Origin: Agrocybe praecox
Lineage: Eukaryota > Basidiomycota > Agaricomycetes > Agaricales > Agrocybaceae
Direction of reading: 5' to 3'
Length of the DNA stretch: 64,000 bases
Assembly (NCBI GenBank): GCA_964017145.1
Contig: OZ024852.1
Coordinates: forward strand, 1,489,945-1,553,944
Under the pieces are notes generated by a model that saw nothing but the letters and a program-made list of their open reading frames with translations, ran no database searches and was not told where the DNA came from. Both the position numbers and the translations under genes were made by a program. Shown here one piece after another: positions 35,494 to 45,880 of this stretch (positions are counted from its first letter, which is position 1; the number at the start of each line of letters is the position of its first letter).

Positions 35494-35783
35494 CCAGGCA
35501 TCAGCAACCTTACGATTGACTTGTTCGCTTCGGCCGCTTTTAGCTTATTTCTCTATTCCAAAAATGCTACTAGCTAAAAAGGGCGAAAGGTTACGCTATT
35601 TTATCGACCTGCTTCATTATTTCTACCCTGAATCTGCGCAATTTATTTCCTATTGTTTCACCAAGCCAAGGAACCAACTTCTTGATTTTGGGCATCTAGG
35701 TTTTCTAGCACGTTACTTTGACGGTTTTAGCCGCTTTTTTAGGTTGCACAACCCCAAAAAAGTAGTGTTAAAATACTGATGGC
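35494..35783. mobile_element. About 290-bp insertion present only in unit B; possible MITE-like element
   Basis: Flanking DNA (GAAATAAGAAGCT on the left, CATCCAATGAATC on the right) is continuous in unit A. The insert begins CCAGGCATCAGCAA and ends TACTGATGGC, whose reverse complement GCCATCAGTA loosely matches the start, so the ends may be degenerate inverted repeats. No coding capacity or clear target duplication. A deletion from unit A is the alternative. Confidence 0.4.
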
Positions 35784-35847
35784 CATCCAATGAATCAATG
35801 ACAACAAACTAGTCATTTAAGGGTACGAATGTATCGCACGGAAATCG

Positions 35848-35855
35848 TATATAAG
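35848..35855 (+). promoter_or_regulatory. TATA box of GH18 copy 3
   Basis: TATATAAG at the same distance from the start codon as in copy 2. Confidence 0.7.
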
Positions 35856-35908
35856 TTGGAGGAATATGAGGTCGAGATGGTTCAGGCAGTCCTCACCTGG
35901 TCAACAAA

Positions 35909-37544
35909 ATGGTTAGAACTTCGATGAAAGCAGCTCTCGCGGTGCTCTACAGCGCTCTCAGCTTCACCACTGTCAGCTCCGTCCCTTTGGAAGCAGCGTC
36001 CCACAACATGAGCGACGTTGCTCTCAAATCCGTGTCTGACGCCAAGAATGCTGACCCTGCTGCTCCCCACTTTATGATCTACAGTGATGGACCAACCTCC
36101 GGGCAAACAGGACCCCCTCCAGTTTCTCAGATCCAGGTATTTGAAATATCCTCTTCCAGAAATGATTCATGTTGAAATAATTCTCCACAGGGATTTAACG
36201 TATTGTGAATTTGAATCTCGTGGGAGATATCGAATTTTTTCTTACAATTATTAGTGCCCTTTCGTTCCTCTTGACGCGCGGGGCCTTTGACAAAGTAAGA
36301 AGTTGATCTGATTTAATATAATCGAATACATGAGCTAACCTAAAAACAGGCGCTTGAATGGACCACGCTGTCGGCTTCTCAGCGATCGACCATCAAAGCT
36401 CAATATGCAGCCGCCGGAATCAAACTGATAGTCTCTGTTCTCGGGTCGGCCGATACTCCAACAACCCATGGTGTTGATCCTGTGGCCACGGCAAATACCA
36501 TGGCTGCATGGGTCAAGCAATTTGACTTGGATGGGGTTGATATAGATTACGAGGTATGGTGCTTTCCTGGCTCTATCTGACTCATTTGACCATCTAAAAT
36601 GATATTACTTTCACCTAGGATTTCGACGCGATCAATGCTGGTGATGGGAAAGCTGAGGTGGGTATTCTTTGTTTTATATTTAGCATACCTAAATACTGAC
36701 TATGGGAAATAGGCATGGATAGCGTCTTTTACTACCCAACTACGCAAACAGTTACCGCAAGGAACATTCCTTTTGACTCATGCCCGTATGTTAAATCACA
36801 TTGTGCTCGTTATTTTTTTTCGACTTAACATAATTTTCTCTAGCTGTTGCTCCATGGTAAATGTGGTGATCTACCCAATGTACGAGGCGTTATTGATAGC
36901 AAATATATCAGGTTCTCCCCAGGAAGATTCGGTGGAGGGGCATACCTCCAAATTCACTCTACAGTGGGGAACTTGATCGATTGGTATAATGTCCAAGTCA
37001 GTCAAACTATTCCGAAGTTTATAGCTGTTGCCAGTGATCTAATATACCTCCGTTATAGTTCTACAACCGTGAGTTGACTTTGAAACTTGGTATCGAATCA
37101 TATTCTTACTTGTTTACGCAGAGGGTTCAAGCGAATACACCACATGCTCCGGTCTGCTGACCAGCTCATCGAATACCTGGCCTCAGTCAGCTCTCTTCCA
37201 GATTGCCGCTAGCGGTATCCCTCTTTCTAAACTGGTCATTGGTAAACCGGCTACCTCAGGAGACGCAAGCAATGGATTCATGTCTACTTCAACCTTGGCA
37301 ACATGCGTGAACCAAGCTAAAAATCAAGGATGGAGTGCGTAGAGTTATTTCACGCGAATTTCTATCTTGTGATTTTTACTGATAGGTTCTTATTTGTAGA
37401 CGCTGGTGTCATGGTATGGGAGGTAGGTTGATTACTTCGGACTCATTGCAACATTCCTTACTCAAACAACTCTGGTTTATATAGTTTCCTGATGCGGCGG
37501 CATCTTGGATCAAAGCTGTCCGTGCACAAGCCTTTCCGGAGTGA
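35909..37544 (+). CDS. Secreted GH18 glycoside hydrolase (chitinase-like), copy 3
   Basis: Nearly identical to copy 2 in exons and introns, about 333 residues. Signal peptide MVRTSMKAALAVLYSALSFT. The active-site motif reads DGVDIDYE, still a valid DxxDxDxE with catalytic Glu. Replacements relative to copy 2 cluster just before it (FGSTDAPTTNG becomes LGSADTPTTHG, and KQYNLDG becomes KQFDLDG), in a region that forms part of the substrate cleft in GH18 enzymes. The exon AWIASFTTQLRKQLPQGTFL, the 10-nt exon 37059-37068 and the C-terminal FPDAAASWIKAVRAQAFPE are intact. No stop or frameshift seen. Its promoter is shifted from more distal DNA by the 290-bp insertion upstream. Confidence 0.87.
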
Positions 37545-38211
37545 TACTGTGTTCAGCAGATGGTCATGATTATTTATTAACCCATTGGCGGCCGATTCTT
37601 TCGTACCGACCATGGGGTTATTCTATAAGTACTTAGAGAAAGTTCTGGTTACGAAGGCATTAGGAAGTATCCAAATTTCAAAACGTGTAATAGTAAAGGA
37701 ATTACAACATCTGTGAGAGTCTTTATTTGGTGATGGCGCGTTCAGAAGCCTTCGGATGATCGCAAGCGCTCAAATATGTTGCCGCCGCATGTTGCCGCGG
37801 AGTTATTTGTTCCTGTAATTTCCCACAGCATGACCCGTAGCACGACTCCGGTTGGAAAACGCTCAGGTTTTAGACGTTCATCAGTTTCCAGTGCTTGATT
37901 CACTTAGGCGTCATAAGCTCTCAATTTTTTCCTCGTCAGTATCCCGATCGTTATTACGACGAACATTAGCGATGGCAGGGCGCCGGAGGTATGGCTTTTG
38001 CAGATTGGATAGTGATTCAAGTACGTGGTACGACCCTCTACTATCTAGGAACCTATCAAGTCACATACCTTTGCGTGCTATTTATGTGACATTTTACTTT
38101 TTGAGGGTATAATCATATTATTGTTTAAAGTGTCATTCACATCCTCGTTCTTTATGATTAATGGGTACATCAAAGTGAAGCACGAGAGAAAAGATAAAAG
38201 GTGCAAGAAAT

Positions 38212-39534
38212 TCAGACCCGAGCGACGATTAGCAGGATGTCGTTCAAGCAGGAACGAGGAAGAGGTCCTGAAGATGACATCTCATTAGCAGCGGCCAATG
38301 ATTGTGAGCAATACTTCAAGCTCACGACAGCGGAGGCCGGCAAGTCATTCTCAAAGCTGTACGCAGCGAGGTCACCGACAAAGAATAGTTCATTCTGAAT
38401 AAAATTGGTTCGTATTCAACCAAGGTAAAGTGATATATTGTCGACGTTACCTCGCGAATATCATATGCAAGGACTGTTGGTGGGGTAGATCCATCTGCAT
38501 TGACCCATTGCGCTATGGAGATAATTAGTTGAAAGAATTGAAGGGAGGTATTATAGTCAAGCACCGGTCAACTTGTGAGTCTTGCTGTCCAATGACCAGA
38601 TTGCCGACTCAACCAAAGCGTCCCATGTTGAAGGCTTGGTCGGCCCAGCACCGCCAGGAGCTGAAAATCGATGTCAAGAGAAGGTCAGATTTTTACAGGA
38701 TAATCGCTGTTTACTAAGCTCCACGTTCGTGAAAGAAACTGTGCTAGTATAAGATATGTCAGAACATAGTAAGGGCAGGGCTCTATGAACAATTTACTTT
38801 CGACTTCCGGCAGCAAGCTCTGGAACGTTGCTTGGTAGTATCGCTCCTGCTCCTACGTAGAAAGGTGCTGGGAATGCTGGATTCTAAGGTGATCGCAAGA
38901 AAACGGTGCACTTTCGACTTAAAAATGGTTTTGAACAAACGTCAGGGCGAAAAGTTGACAAACCGTGGCCAGAATATTGATTTTATTAGGCTCCTTCTTC
39001 TTGTACTTTAAGCTCACGAGTAGGTCGCCATCGGGGCCTAACGCATTGACGCCGCTTCTATTTCACAGCGGAAAGGGTCGACAATACAACTTGTGAACGT
39101 GAACAATAAAATGCGTACATTGTACCGCCACCAGGCCAGTTCCTTACATTTCCTAGCACACTTCCATCTTGGGGATTTCGAAGTTGCAGTTTTCCGGTTA
39201 GACTAAGAAGGATGTTCAATTTCTCGATGCTTCTTTTCAAGACACCTTCCATAGTACATACGTTGTTTCTGGGGGAGAGTATGGCGGAGCCTTTCTTGCA
39301 ACTGTAAATAAGATTGTTAGCGGTAGAATGGAAGTAGAATGGTATTTTCATACTCAGATTTGACGTCCCACTGTCCGTCGACTTAGCAAGCAATTTGAGG
39401 AGAAATTTGGGTGGATTCGGAGGAAGGCCGCGCGCCAATCTTTGAGCATTTGTTCCCCACGCTGGCGAAGATTTAACCAGGCCAACAGCAGCGACGATGA
39501 CAAGGAAGAACCAAAGCTTGAAAAAACCCTTCAT
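38212..39534 (-). CDS. Small secreted protein of an uncharacterised basidiomycete family
   Basis: About eight exons on the minus strand. Signal peptide MKGFFKLWFFLVIVAAVGLV, then the recurrent mushroom secreted-protein motif TNAQRLARGLPPNPP. After short Pro-rich exons (IARKAPPYSPPETT) comes the core GKLQLRNPQDGSVLGNVRNW, GVNALGPDGDLLVSLKYKKK, NPAFPAPFYVGAGAILPSNV, ESAIWSLDSKTHKLTG, AQWVNADGSTPPTVLAYDIR and ELFFVGDLAAYSFENDLPAS. I recognise this arrangement from unnamed hypothetical proteins of Agaricomycetes; no function is established. The junction GGGT-I-GVNALG needs the second of two nearby donors. All exons join in frame, so the gene appears intact. The C-terminal tail past VVSLK is unusual for the family and may reflect loss of the original stop. 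Convergent with GH18 copy 3. Confidence 0.75.
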
Positions 39535-40377
39535 CAATGGGCAACGAGGTTAAAGCGAAAAGACGATTTCCGAGAGCCTTTTATCTTGTAGATAAGCCGC
39601 AGTAATCCCAGAAGCATACATTGATAGAGTGGGGCGTAATTCATAACGGAAGTGAAGGTCATCCGAGCCAGTCGGAGAGGACATTTCTTGATAAATGTCA
39701 TGGATACAGGTGTTTTAGTGTCAGAAAGGAGCTGAAAAACTTTCTGATTAACAGATGCACGATTTATTAGACGTTGAACGTTTGAACGCTGAACGCTGAC
39801 TGAACCTAAAGCTAAAGGCAAACGACACGATTAAAGATGCCGGATCCGCAGAACTAACGAACAAGCAAAGTTATTACTCCGCTCGAAACCCAGATAATTT
39901 GCTCAAGCGAGCCCTAAAGCAACCCTGAAGGTGAATGTATCTTATAATTTTCGTTATTATTCTGTTATTTTTATGCATACCGACGATGGTACCTGGCTCT
40001 TATTCTTATGAACGTAGGAATTCACTTGTGTTATTCACTCTCCAAGCCTATCTCCCTGCAGCCAGCAAGAGTTGGTTAGTGGACTACGCTCATCGTTCCA
40101 TGGACTTTACCCAGACTCGGAAAACGACAAACATGAAAAGTCCAAATGGAAATGCATATTGTGCACATAATCAAAAATTTGGTACCTCGACGGATATTTC
40201 ACTGCTCAATGGCGCTCAAGAGACATTCTTTTGATTATGTTTGCATTTACATTTAGATATCTCAATAGTTTATCGCACTCCAACCACTCTGAATGCCTGC
40301 AACTCGTTGATACTCGCTGACGAGCATGGGAGCAGTGTGTGGCCTTGGGTATTGTTTCCATCAAAAGGCAATCCGAC
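39535..40377. other. Intergenic region upstream of the secreted-protein gene
   Basis: About 840 bp. On the minus strand a GATAAAAGG TATA-like element near 39578-39590 precedes the secreted-protein start. The rest holds only short ORFs and the 3' flank of the carnitine acetyltransferase. Confidence 0.5.
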
Positions 40378-42848
40378 TCACAGTTTAGCTTTGGTCTGTG
40401 AGACTGCAGTGTGTAGTTGGTATAAGTCATCCGCGGCTTTGGCGATTTCCTGGACGAATTGTGCGTTAGGCATTTCCTTGCGAGAGGTGACGGTATATTG
40501 GAGACGATCTGGTTTCAAAGTTAATGGTTTGATGACTGAATAAAATGAAGGATAGCTTACCATCGTATCCAGTCATGTATGCCACCCCAAAGCCGTCGGG
40601 AACGACTTCTCCCCAACCATATACAGGGAAATGCTTAGAGAAAATAGCCGATGTGCTGAGCACCCAGTTTGATGATCTCTTCAGAACTGGGTCATCATAT
40701 AACTCGGGTAATGCTTCGCCTTCTTTAAGGAGCTTTCGCAAGCCTACGTTGTGGGTATGTCAGTGTCAACGATTTAATCACTATCCAGTCGGTACGGTTG
40801 TCTTACCCAAAAGATGGCGATCAACTCCCTGACCCTGTCCTCCTGTCTTTGCTAGATTTACGTGTTTTGTCGTGGCGTTATCAAAAAGCTTCTTGCGTGT
40901 CTCTGGGGTGGCCGATGCATCGTCCATACTACAGACCCAAGCATCGGCTTCGCTCGTAACGACTCGAATGGCCTCAGTGCGACCTTTGTAGAATTTACGA
41001 GTAGAGGCAGCTTCATAGGTTCCTCCAGTCCGTTGTTTCGATCCATTAAGCCGTTTATAAGCCAGCTGAATGATCATCTGCGCCCATGAATCAGGAGAAA
41101 CGCCAAACTTCTTGATTGCGGCCTTTCCGTAGGACGTAAGGGTAAAGCCAAGTTCTTGTGATTCGATCAGTTCAGTAGCCGCACGGTCCGCTGCGTTGAT
41201 TGCATTAGCTGTAGCAGATGTTATTTCCCAGTCCAAAGCGGTCGGGGTTTTGTGAGTTGGTTTGAGGGGAGAGCCATGGTCAAAGGCAGGATCGTAGAGC
41301 ATATCAAGGACTTCGTCACACATGCGCGCAGTCGGCGTACCATCCATGACAGAGTGCTCTCCCATGAAACCGGCATAACCATTATCGAATATGATGAATT
41401 GCAGAGGTTTGTCGACCCAGCGGTTCCTCAATCCGACCGGAATTCCGCCTACGACATCTCCGTGCCATAAAGCGCGACTGTGGTGCACAGGGTCTTTAGG
41501 GTGAGAGGAGTCGAGAGAAACAACAAATGCAGAGGAGTTGATGGCTTCCAAAATTTTGTAATTATAAGATGATGATTCCAATTCCGCATAATCCTTGAAT
41601 ACAGAACCGAATAAATAGCTGAACATCCGACGAGGCTTGTTTCCTTACCTTAGCCCAAACATCACGATTCGATGCAGATAGTACACCAACACCAGGGTAT
41701 TCCTGTAGGGTATTATCATAAATATCTTGAATTTGCCTGCACGAACAACGAAAGTAAGGGTTCCGCACTCTAAGAGAGACATTAGAGTATATACCTTTCT
41801 ATTTCCAGAGTGCTTAGAATCCTTCCATTGTCCGTCACATCCACCTTGTAGATACGATTCTTGCGAATGACAATGATGTGGCCCGAGTCCCCAAGCTCGC
41901 CTGCTTTGGCGTAGGAAACACTCCAGTCGAGGCCTTCGCCTGGGACTCGAGAACAGTCAAACATCCACCTGATGAAAGCTTTAACATTCGCAGCAAAGAA
42001 AACGCTTAGAAGATACAAACCTATAAGTGTCCATACACAGAGGCCCTTCTTTTGTAGCCTCTGGCTTGATGAGTCCTTGCTTGAGTTTCTGTCGGAACAG
42101 CATCGCAGCCCTTGTTATTCCCGCCGCCCGTGCAGCAGGTGCACTCGATAAATGTGAAGGTGGTTGATCAAACCCATCTGGAAAAAGAGTTGATGAGATG
42201 GTCACATCATTTACTAGAGAAATACGCACAATAATAGGAGACGTTTACAACGACCTACATATGGTGGCCGCATGTCATTAATATGCCTTCCAAAAGACGA
42301 CAAAGAAAACATACAGAATCGCGGTAGCCAAGATAACCCCCATCATCCCACCAGTCTTCCAGCCAGTGCTCCTTTTGGCTTGCCCTCTTCAATAGGCGCT
42401 CTTGGAGCTCCGGACCCTTCGCCTTGCCAAAGTCATCAATCTTCCGGGTAACAGAAGCGTACTCTGCCTCGGACCATGCAATTGGCTGCAAGCTCTCCTT
42501 CAGACGAATCAGAGTATTCTGTAGTTCAGGGACTGGAAGCCTTGGAAGTGTAGGCTGAGCTCCGAAGGTATTTGTACCAGGCAAAGCCTCCGGTGCTGCT
42601 GCTTTCCAATTGGTAGGCCGTGGTGGACGATGTGGGGAAGATTGTGATGACGAGGAAGTCATTCGTCGTTTCGAAATTCGCGAATATAAGCGGCTTCGAG
42701 GAATTGAGAGTAGAGACCTCGGTGCGTTGTGCACCAACATTATATGAGAGCTCACAGGAGCGAAGCTCATCCGCCTCATCAGTGCAGAAATACCCCGCAC
42801 AGCCAAATGGCGCATGATAAATGGTCGATCACCGGAACCGGCATGCAT
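40378..42848 (-). CDS. CAT2: Carnitine O-acetyltransferase with mitochondrial leader and peroxisomal AKL end
   Basis: Transfers acetyl groups between CoA and carnitine so that acetyl units can move between peroxisome, cytosol and mitochondrion. Multi-exon, minus strand. The N-terminus after MRHLAVRGISALMRRMSF is Arg/Ser-rich and amphipathic like a mitochondrial presequence; a second start, MTSSSSQSSPH at about 42662, would omit it. Core landmarks: LPRLPVPELQNTLIRLKESL, LEDWWDDGGYLGYRDS, a 25-nt exon encoding VVNVSYY, AARAAGITRAAMLFRQKL, the catalytic His in FMGEHSVMDGTP, and SPDSWAQMIIQLAYKR. The protein ends TKAKL, a type 1 peroxisomal targeting signal. Yeast Cat2 is likewise dual-targeted using alternative starts. 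The exact first Met is uncertain (42848 or 42815). A paralogue lies at 50560-52862 and a fragment at 49711-50091. Confidence 0.92.
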
Positions 42849-43004
42849 TTCATTGACGTCCGTGCCGCTTGACAAAGTTCAACAAGTTTACAAAAAAGAT
42901 TATTATGTTCTACTGGTTCTACATAAACGTCTTTATACATTTTATATTGCAGGTTAAAGTGGTATAAGGAGCCACCAAATCAAATCAAATCAAAAAATAC
43001 ACTC

Positions 43005-43087
43005 GGGCCTGACCGGGAATTGAACCCGGGACCTCCTCGATATTGGAATAACCCTAACAAGGAATCATACTACTAGACCATCAGGCC
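43005..43087 (-). tRNA. tRNA-Pro (anticodon AGG) with an intron of about 11 nt
   Basis: Minus strand: acceptor GGCCTGA pairs with TCAGGCC at the 3' end; D arm GGTCTAGTAGTATGATT resembles fungal tRNA-Pro; T arm CCGGG-TTCAATT-CCCGG is perfect. The anticodon stem CCTTG pairs with CGAGG if about 11 nt (TTATTCCAATA) after TTAGGG are removed, leaving loop TTAGGGT and anticodon AGG. Confidence 0.9.
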
Positions 43088-43165
43088 GATGATGACCGAT
43101 AAACCTGAGCATACACAACGGACGCGCATACATAATATAGCAAACAGACACATGCTACAAATCAA

Positions 43166-45287
43166 CTACTTAAATCGAGTCAAAATATTTCGGAGTGGGA
43201 CAGGCATACGGCTTTTCTTTCGGAGCGATTCGGTCATACTATCTCGTCTAACTGCATTTTCGTCTATAGCCACCTCGCTAGCAAGCGACATCATGGAAGA
43301 TATTGTCGCGCGCTTCAAAGAAGCGCTCTCCCTCATGCCACCGAACATAGGCGTTTTCATGATGCGGCTGAAAGACTGTCTCCCAAGCGACTGCACAGAG
43401 CGTCTCGATGACTGCGAGCCGTCTCCGATAACCGGCTTGGGTTCCTCAGGTTCCACTAATGGTTTCTTGATGACAGAATGTCGTAGAGGGGAACTAATAG
43501 TGGCAGCTCTGACTTGGCCATTTGTAGGTGACCATGCTGAAGGAGAACGTTTTATAGCAATGGACGGCTTAGGTTTTTGTGTCGGAGCGGATGATAAAGG
43601 AGCGGATATAGGCTGTATGGCGCTGGCTTTTGGGAGACTATAGAGCTGTGCCTTGGGTGTACCAACCTCAATATTTCTCTTGACTTGCTTGCTTGCAACT
43701 GGCATGACGGGGCGTTCCTTTGGTTCGATGTCTTGCTGCTTTAGTATGAATCGGACACATTTTAGCGACTTCCGAGGTCGTGATGCTGTGTGCTTTACCA
43801 TGGCCGAACGTAGAGGTTGAGGACGAGAGGACACCTTTGTGTCGGGTAATGCATTGTGGCTTAGTCCCGAAGCACAAGTAGAAAGGTTTCCAAAGTCATC
43901 AGGCGCCTTCGTCCCCAGTACCTTCTTCACATCAGTAGGTAACATAATATCCTGCAAAGTTGCATTCGTTTGATCTTGGCTTGGACAATAAATTGGGGGG
44001 ACTCTCCGACGGTGCGCATATGCAGACATTGCCGCCTTGATTGGGAGCTGAGGGAGTGGTTCCTTTACGAGAGAATCTGCAAATGCCCACTCATCCCCGT
44101 CTGATGGTTTAGTGTCGGAAACCTGCCTTTCCGCAGGTTTCTGATCTTGTTTGGAGGAGTCCAGGTAGGATCTGGAGTTCCAGGATCGATCATCTACGTC
44201 CATGAGAGGGGTTCGTAGAGCCATCGTCGAGCACTGGAGACGGAGATTGTTAATCATATCCTCAAGGCGAAGATCCGATTTGTTTTCCTGATTTTCAGCC
44301 TCAAAAACGGGCTCATATCGGGACGGGGAACCAAGGAATGCAGTTGGAATGCCAGGATATGGAATGTCCGAGCTTGTCTCTTTTTTCAACACCAGGGAGG
44401 GAGGGGCTACTTTGCCTCTCCTCGATGCGATAGTCATTGATCGAGAGAGGCTAAGCGAAGAATCCAAAGACAAAGGGAACGTAAATTCTGAGTTGGACAC
44501 AACCAAAAAAGGCAAAGAAGATCTTTCAAGAAACAAATCCTGAGAAGAAGAGGTAGATGGACTCGGAGTACTTGAGTCGGCGCTTTCCTGGAAGTATGAA
44601 CGCATACTTTTGAGATCTAGCATCATTTTTATCAGATCATCGTCCATGGAATCAGGAGCAGCATAAGTAGAAATGTCGACGTCCAAGTCTCGCGATATTT
44701 TAGAAAGTTCGATGGATGACCGCGTTCGACGTGAAGCGAGTTTTGGGACTTTTGGGGTATCATCTAGAGCTAGGTCAGCAGCAAGGCAAATAGGCGCCAT
44801 TGCAGGGCCTTCAGGCATCCAACAGCGAAAGCGCGAATCTTCTTCCCTCTCCCACGGGATGTGGCCAGGTGCCCTCCACCCTGCAGAGTTTTGCTACAAG
44901 TTCAGAGCGGTGAATATGTAGGCTAGACATACGCATGTAGCATTGACATACTGCCCATTTGTTAATGCTCAGACACTCCTTCAGCATGGATTTGAGACGA
45001 GGACCGGTGGGAGAACTAATGACAACAGCATCATCCTTGAAAGGGTTATCGATAGCAGAGGAAAACAATTTGAGATGGTCTCCTAGACCGACCATTCGAA
45101 AGGATGGTGGCTTGCGCGAATAAATTATGGGTGGAACATCCGAAGAACCGCTTGACAGTGAGCTCAAAGTTACAGATTCTGACAAGAGCGAAGGAAGGGT
45201 TGTCGCCACTGTCATGAAGTCGAGAGAATTGACGGAGAGACTCTTCGGTATCAGAGCACGAGTCCTAGCATTATGAGACGAAGCCAT
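43166..45287 (-). CDS. Unknown Ser/Pro/Lys-rich protein, probably disordered
   Basis: Two exons. The first reads from MASSHNARTRALIPKSLSVN at 45287 and ends CQCYM; the intron uses the donor GTATGTCTAG (phase 1) and acceptor CTCTGCAG, joining to RWRAPGHIPWEREEDSRFRC and the long second exon. Using the earlier GTATGT would shift the frame. The roughly 680-residue product is low complexity, with basic clusters (SLKRATISSMMSLASEVA, RKKSRMPVPLRNILTRFK) and many Ser/Thr-Pro sites typical of regulated cytoskeletal or cell-cycle proteins, but no domain is recognisable. An upstream in-frame extension has no ATG. Divergent from the M28 aminopeptidase. Confidence 0.65.
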
Positions 45288-45880
45288 AGGGACAAAGAGA
45301 GATACATGTCTACCATTCGGCCCATTTATTAGAAGAGGCTGACTTGAAATGCTGTTCAATTTCGATGTTGACTGTTGTTCGCAATTCAGATGATGGCGAC
45401 TCCAGTCACTAGTACTTCACTAGTCACCCGAAAAGTGCGTTAAGCGAATACCCTTTTCTCCATGCTTCTACCAATTTGCTCCTCATGCATCACATGTTTC
45501 TTCATCTTTGCAAGTCTTGTAGATCCGGACGATGGGACTTCTTTCCCATGCTACCGTGCACCACTGAGGTTATTCAGTACGCCAGAATGACGGCGGTGAT
45601 GCTGACGAGACCATATGCTACATGACTCCCTCTTTACACTCAATTCTATCTGGCCTATCAATTCTGTAAAGCTTGGCTCACTGGACCAAGCGGTGAATGC
45701 ACGAAATCCCTCTTCTTCTTGCATGGCTCTAGCGCCAGTAACAGCATGCACTGAATACTGTTATCTCGGACGTTTTCAATTGCTACTTGGGACGCGACGA
45801 TCCATCTGCTATATAATCTTCAATGGTTCAACATTCATCGACCGTTTTCTAGTCCTTCTGTGGGTTTCGCACTTGTCGAC
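45288..45880. promoter_or_regulatory. Divergent promoter region
   Basis: About 590 bp between the starts of the unknown gene (-) and the aminopeptidase (+). Apart from the TATA box at 45810, nothing specific was recognised. Confidence 0.5.
45810..45816 (+). promoter_or_regulatory. TATA box of the M28 aminopeptidase
   Basis: TATATAA lies 65 bp upstream of the start codon of a secreted protein gene. Confidence 0.7.

Larger units (their letters stand above)
35295..38925 (+). repeat. Segmental duplication unit B (GH18 copy 3 plus 3' half of intact secreted-protein gene)
   Basis: Directly follows unit A in the same orientation. Because its minus-strand gene continues intact beyond the repeat to 39534, B is probably the original and A the copy. 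Confidence 0.85.

Noticed and set aside
35295..35520. Plus-strand ORFs at the start of unit B as a gene
   Set aside because: They read through duplicated promoter DNA and the insertion, and the equivalent frame in unit A is broken.
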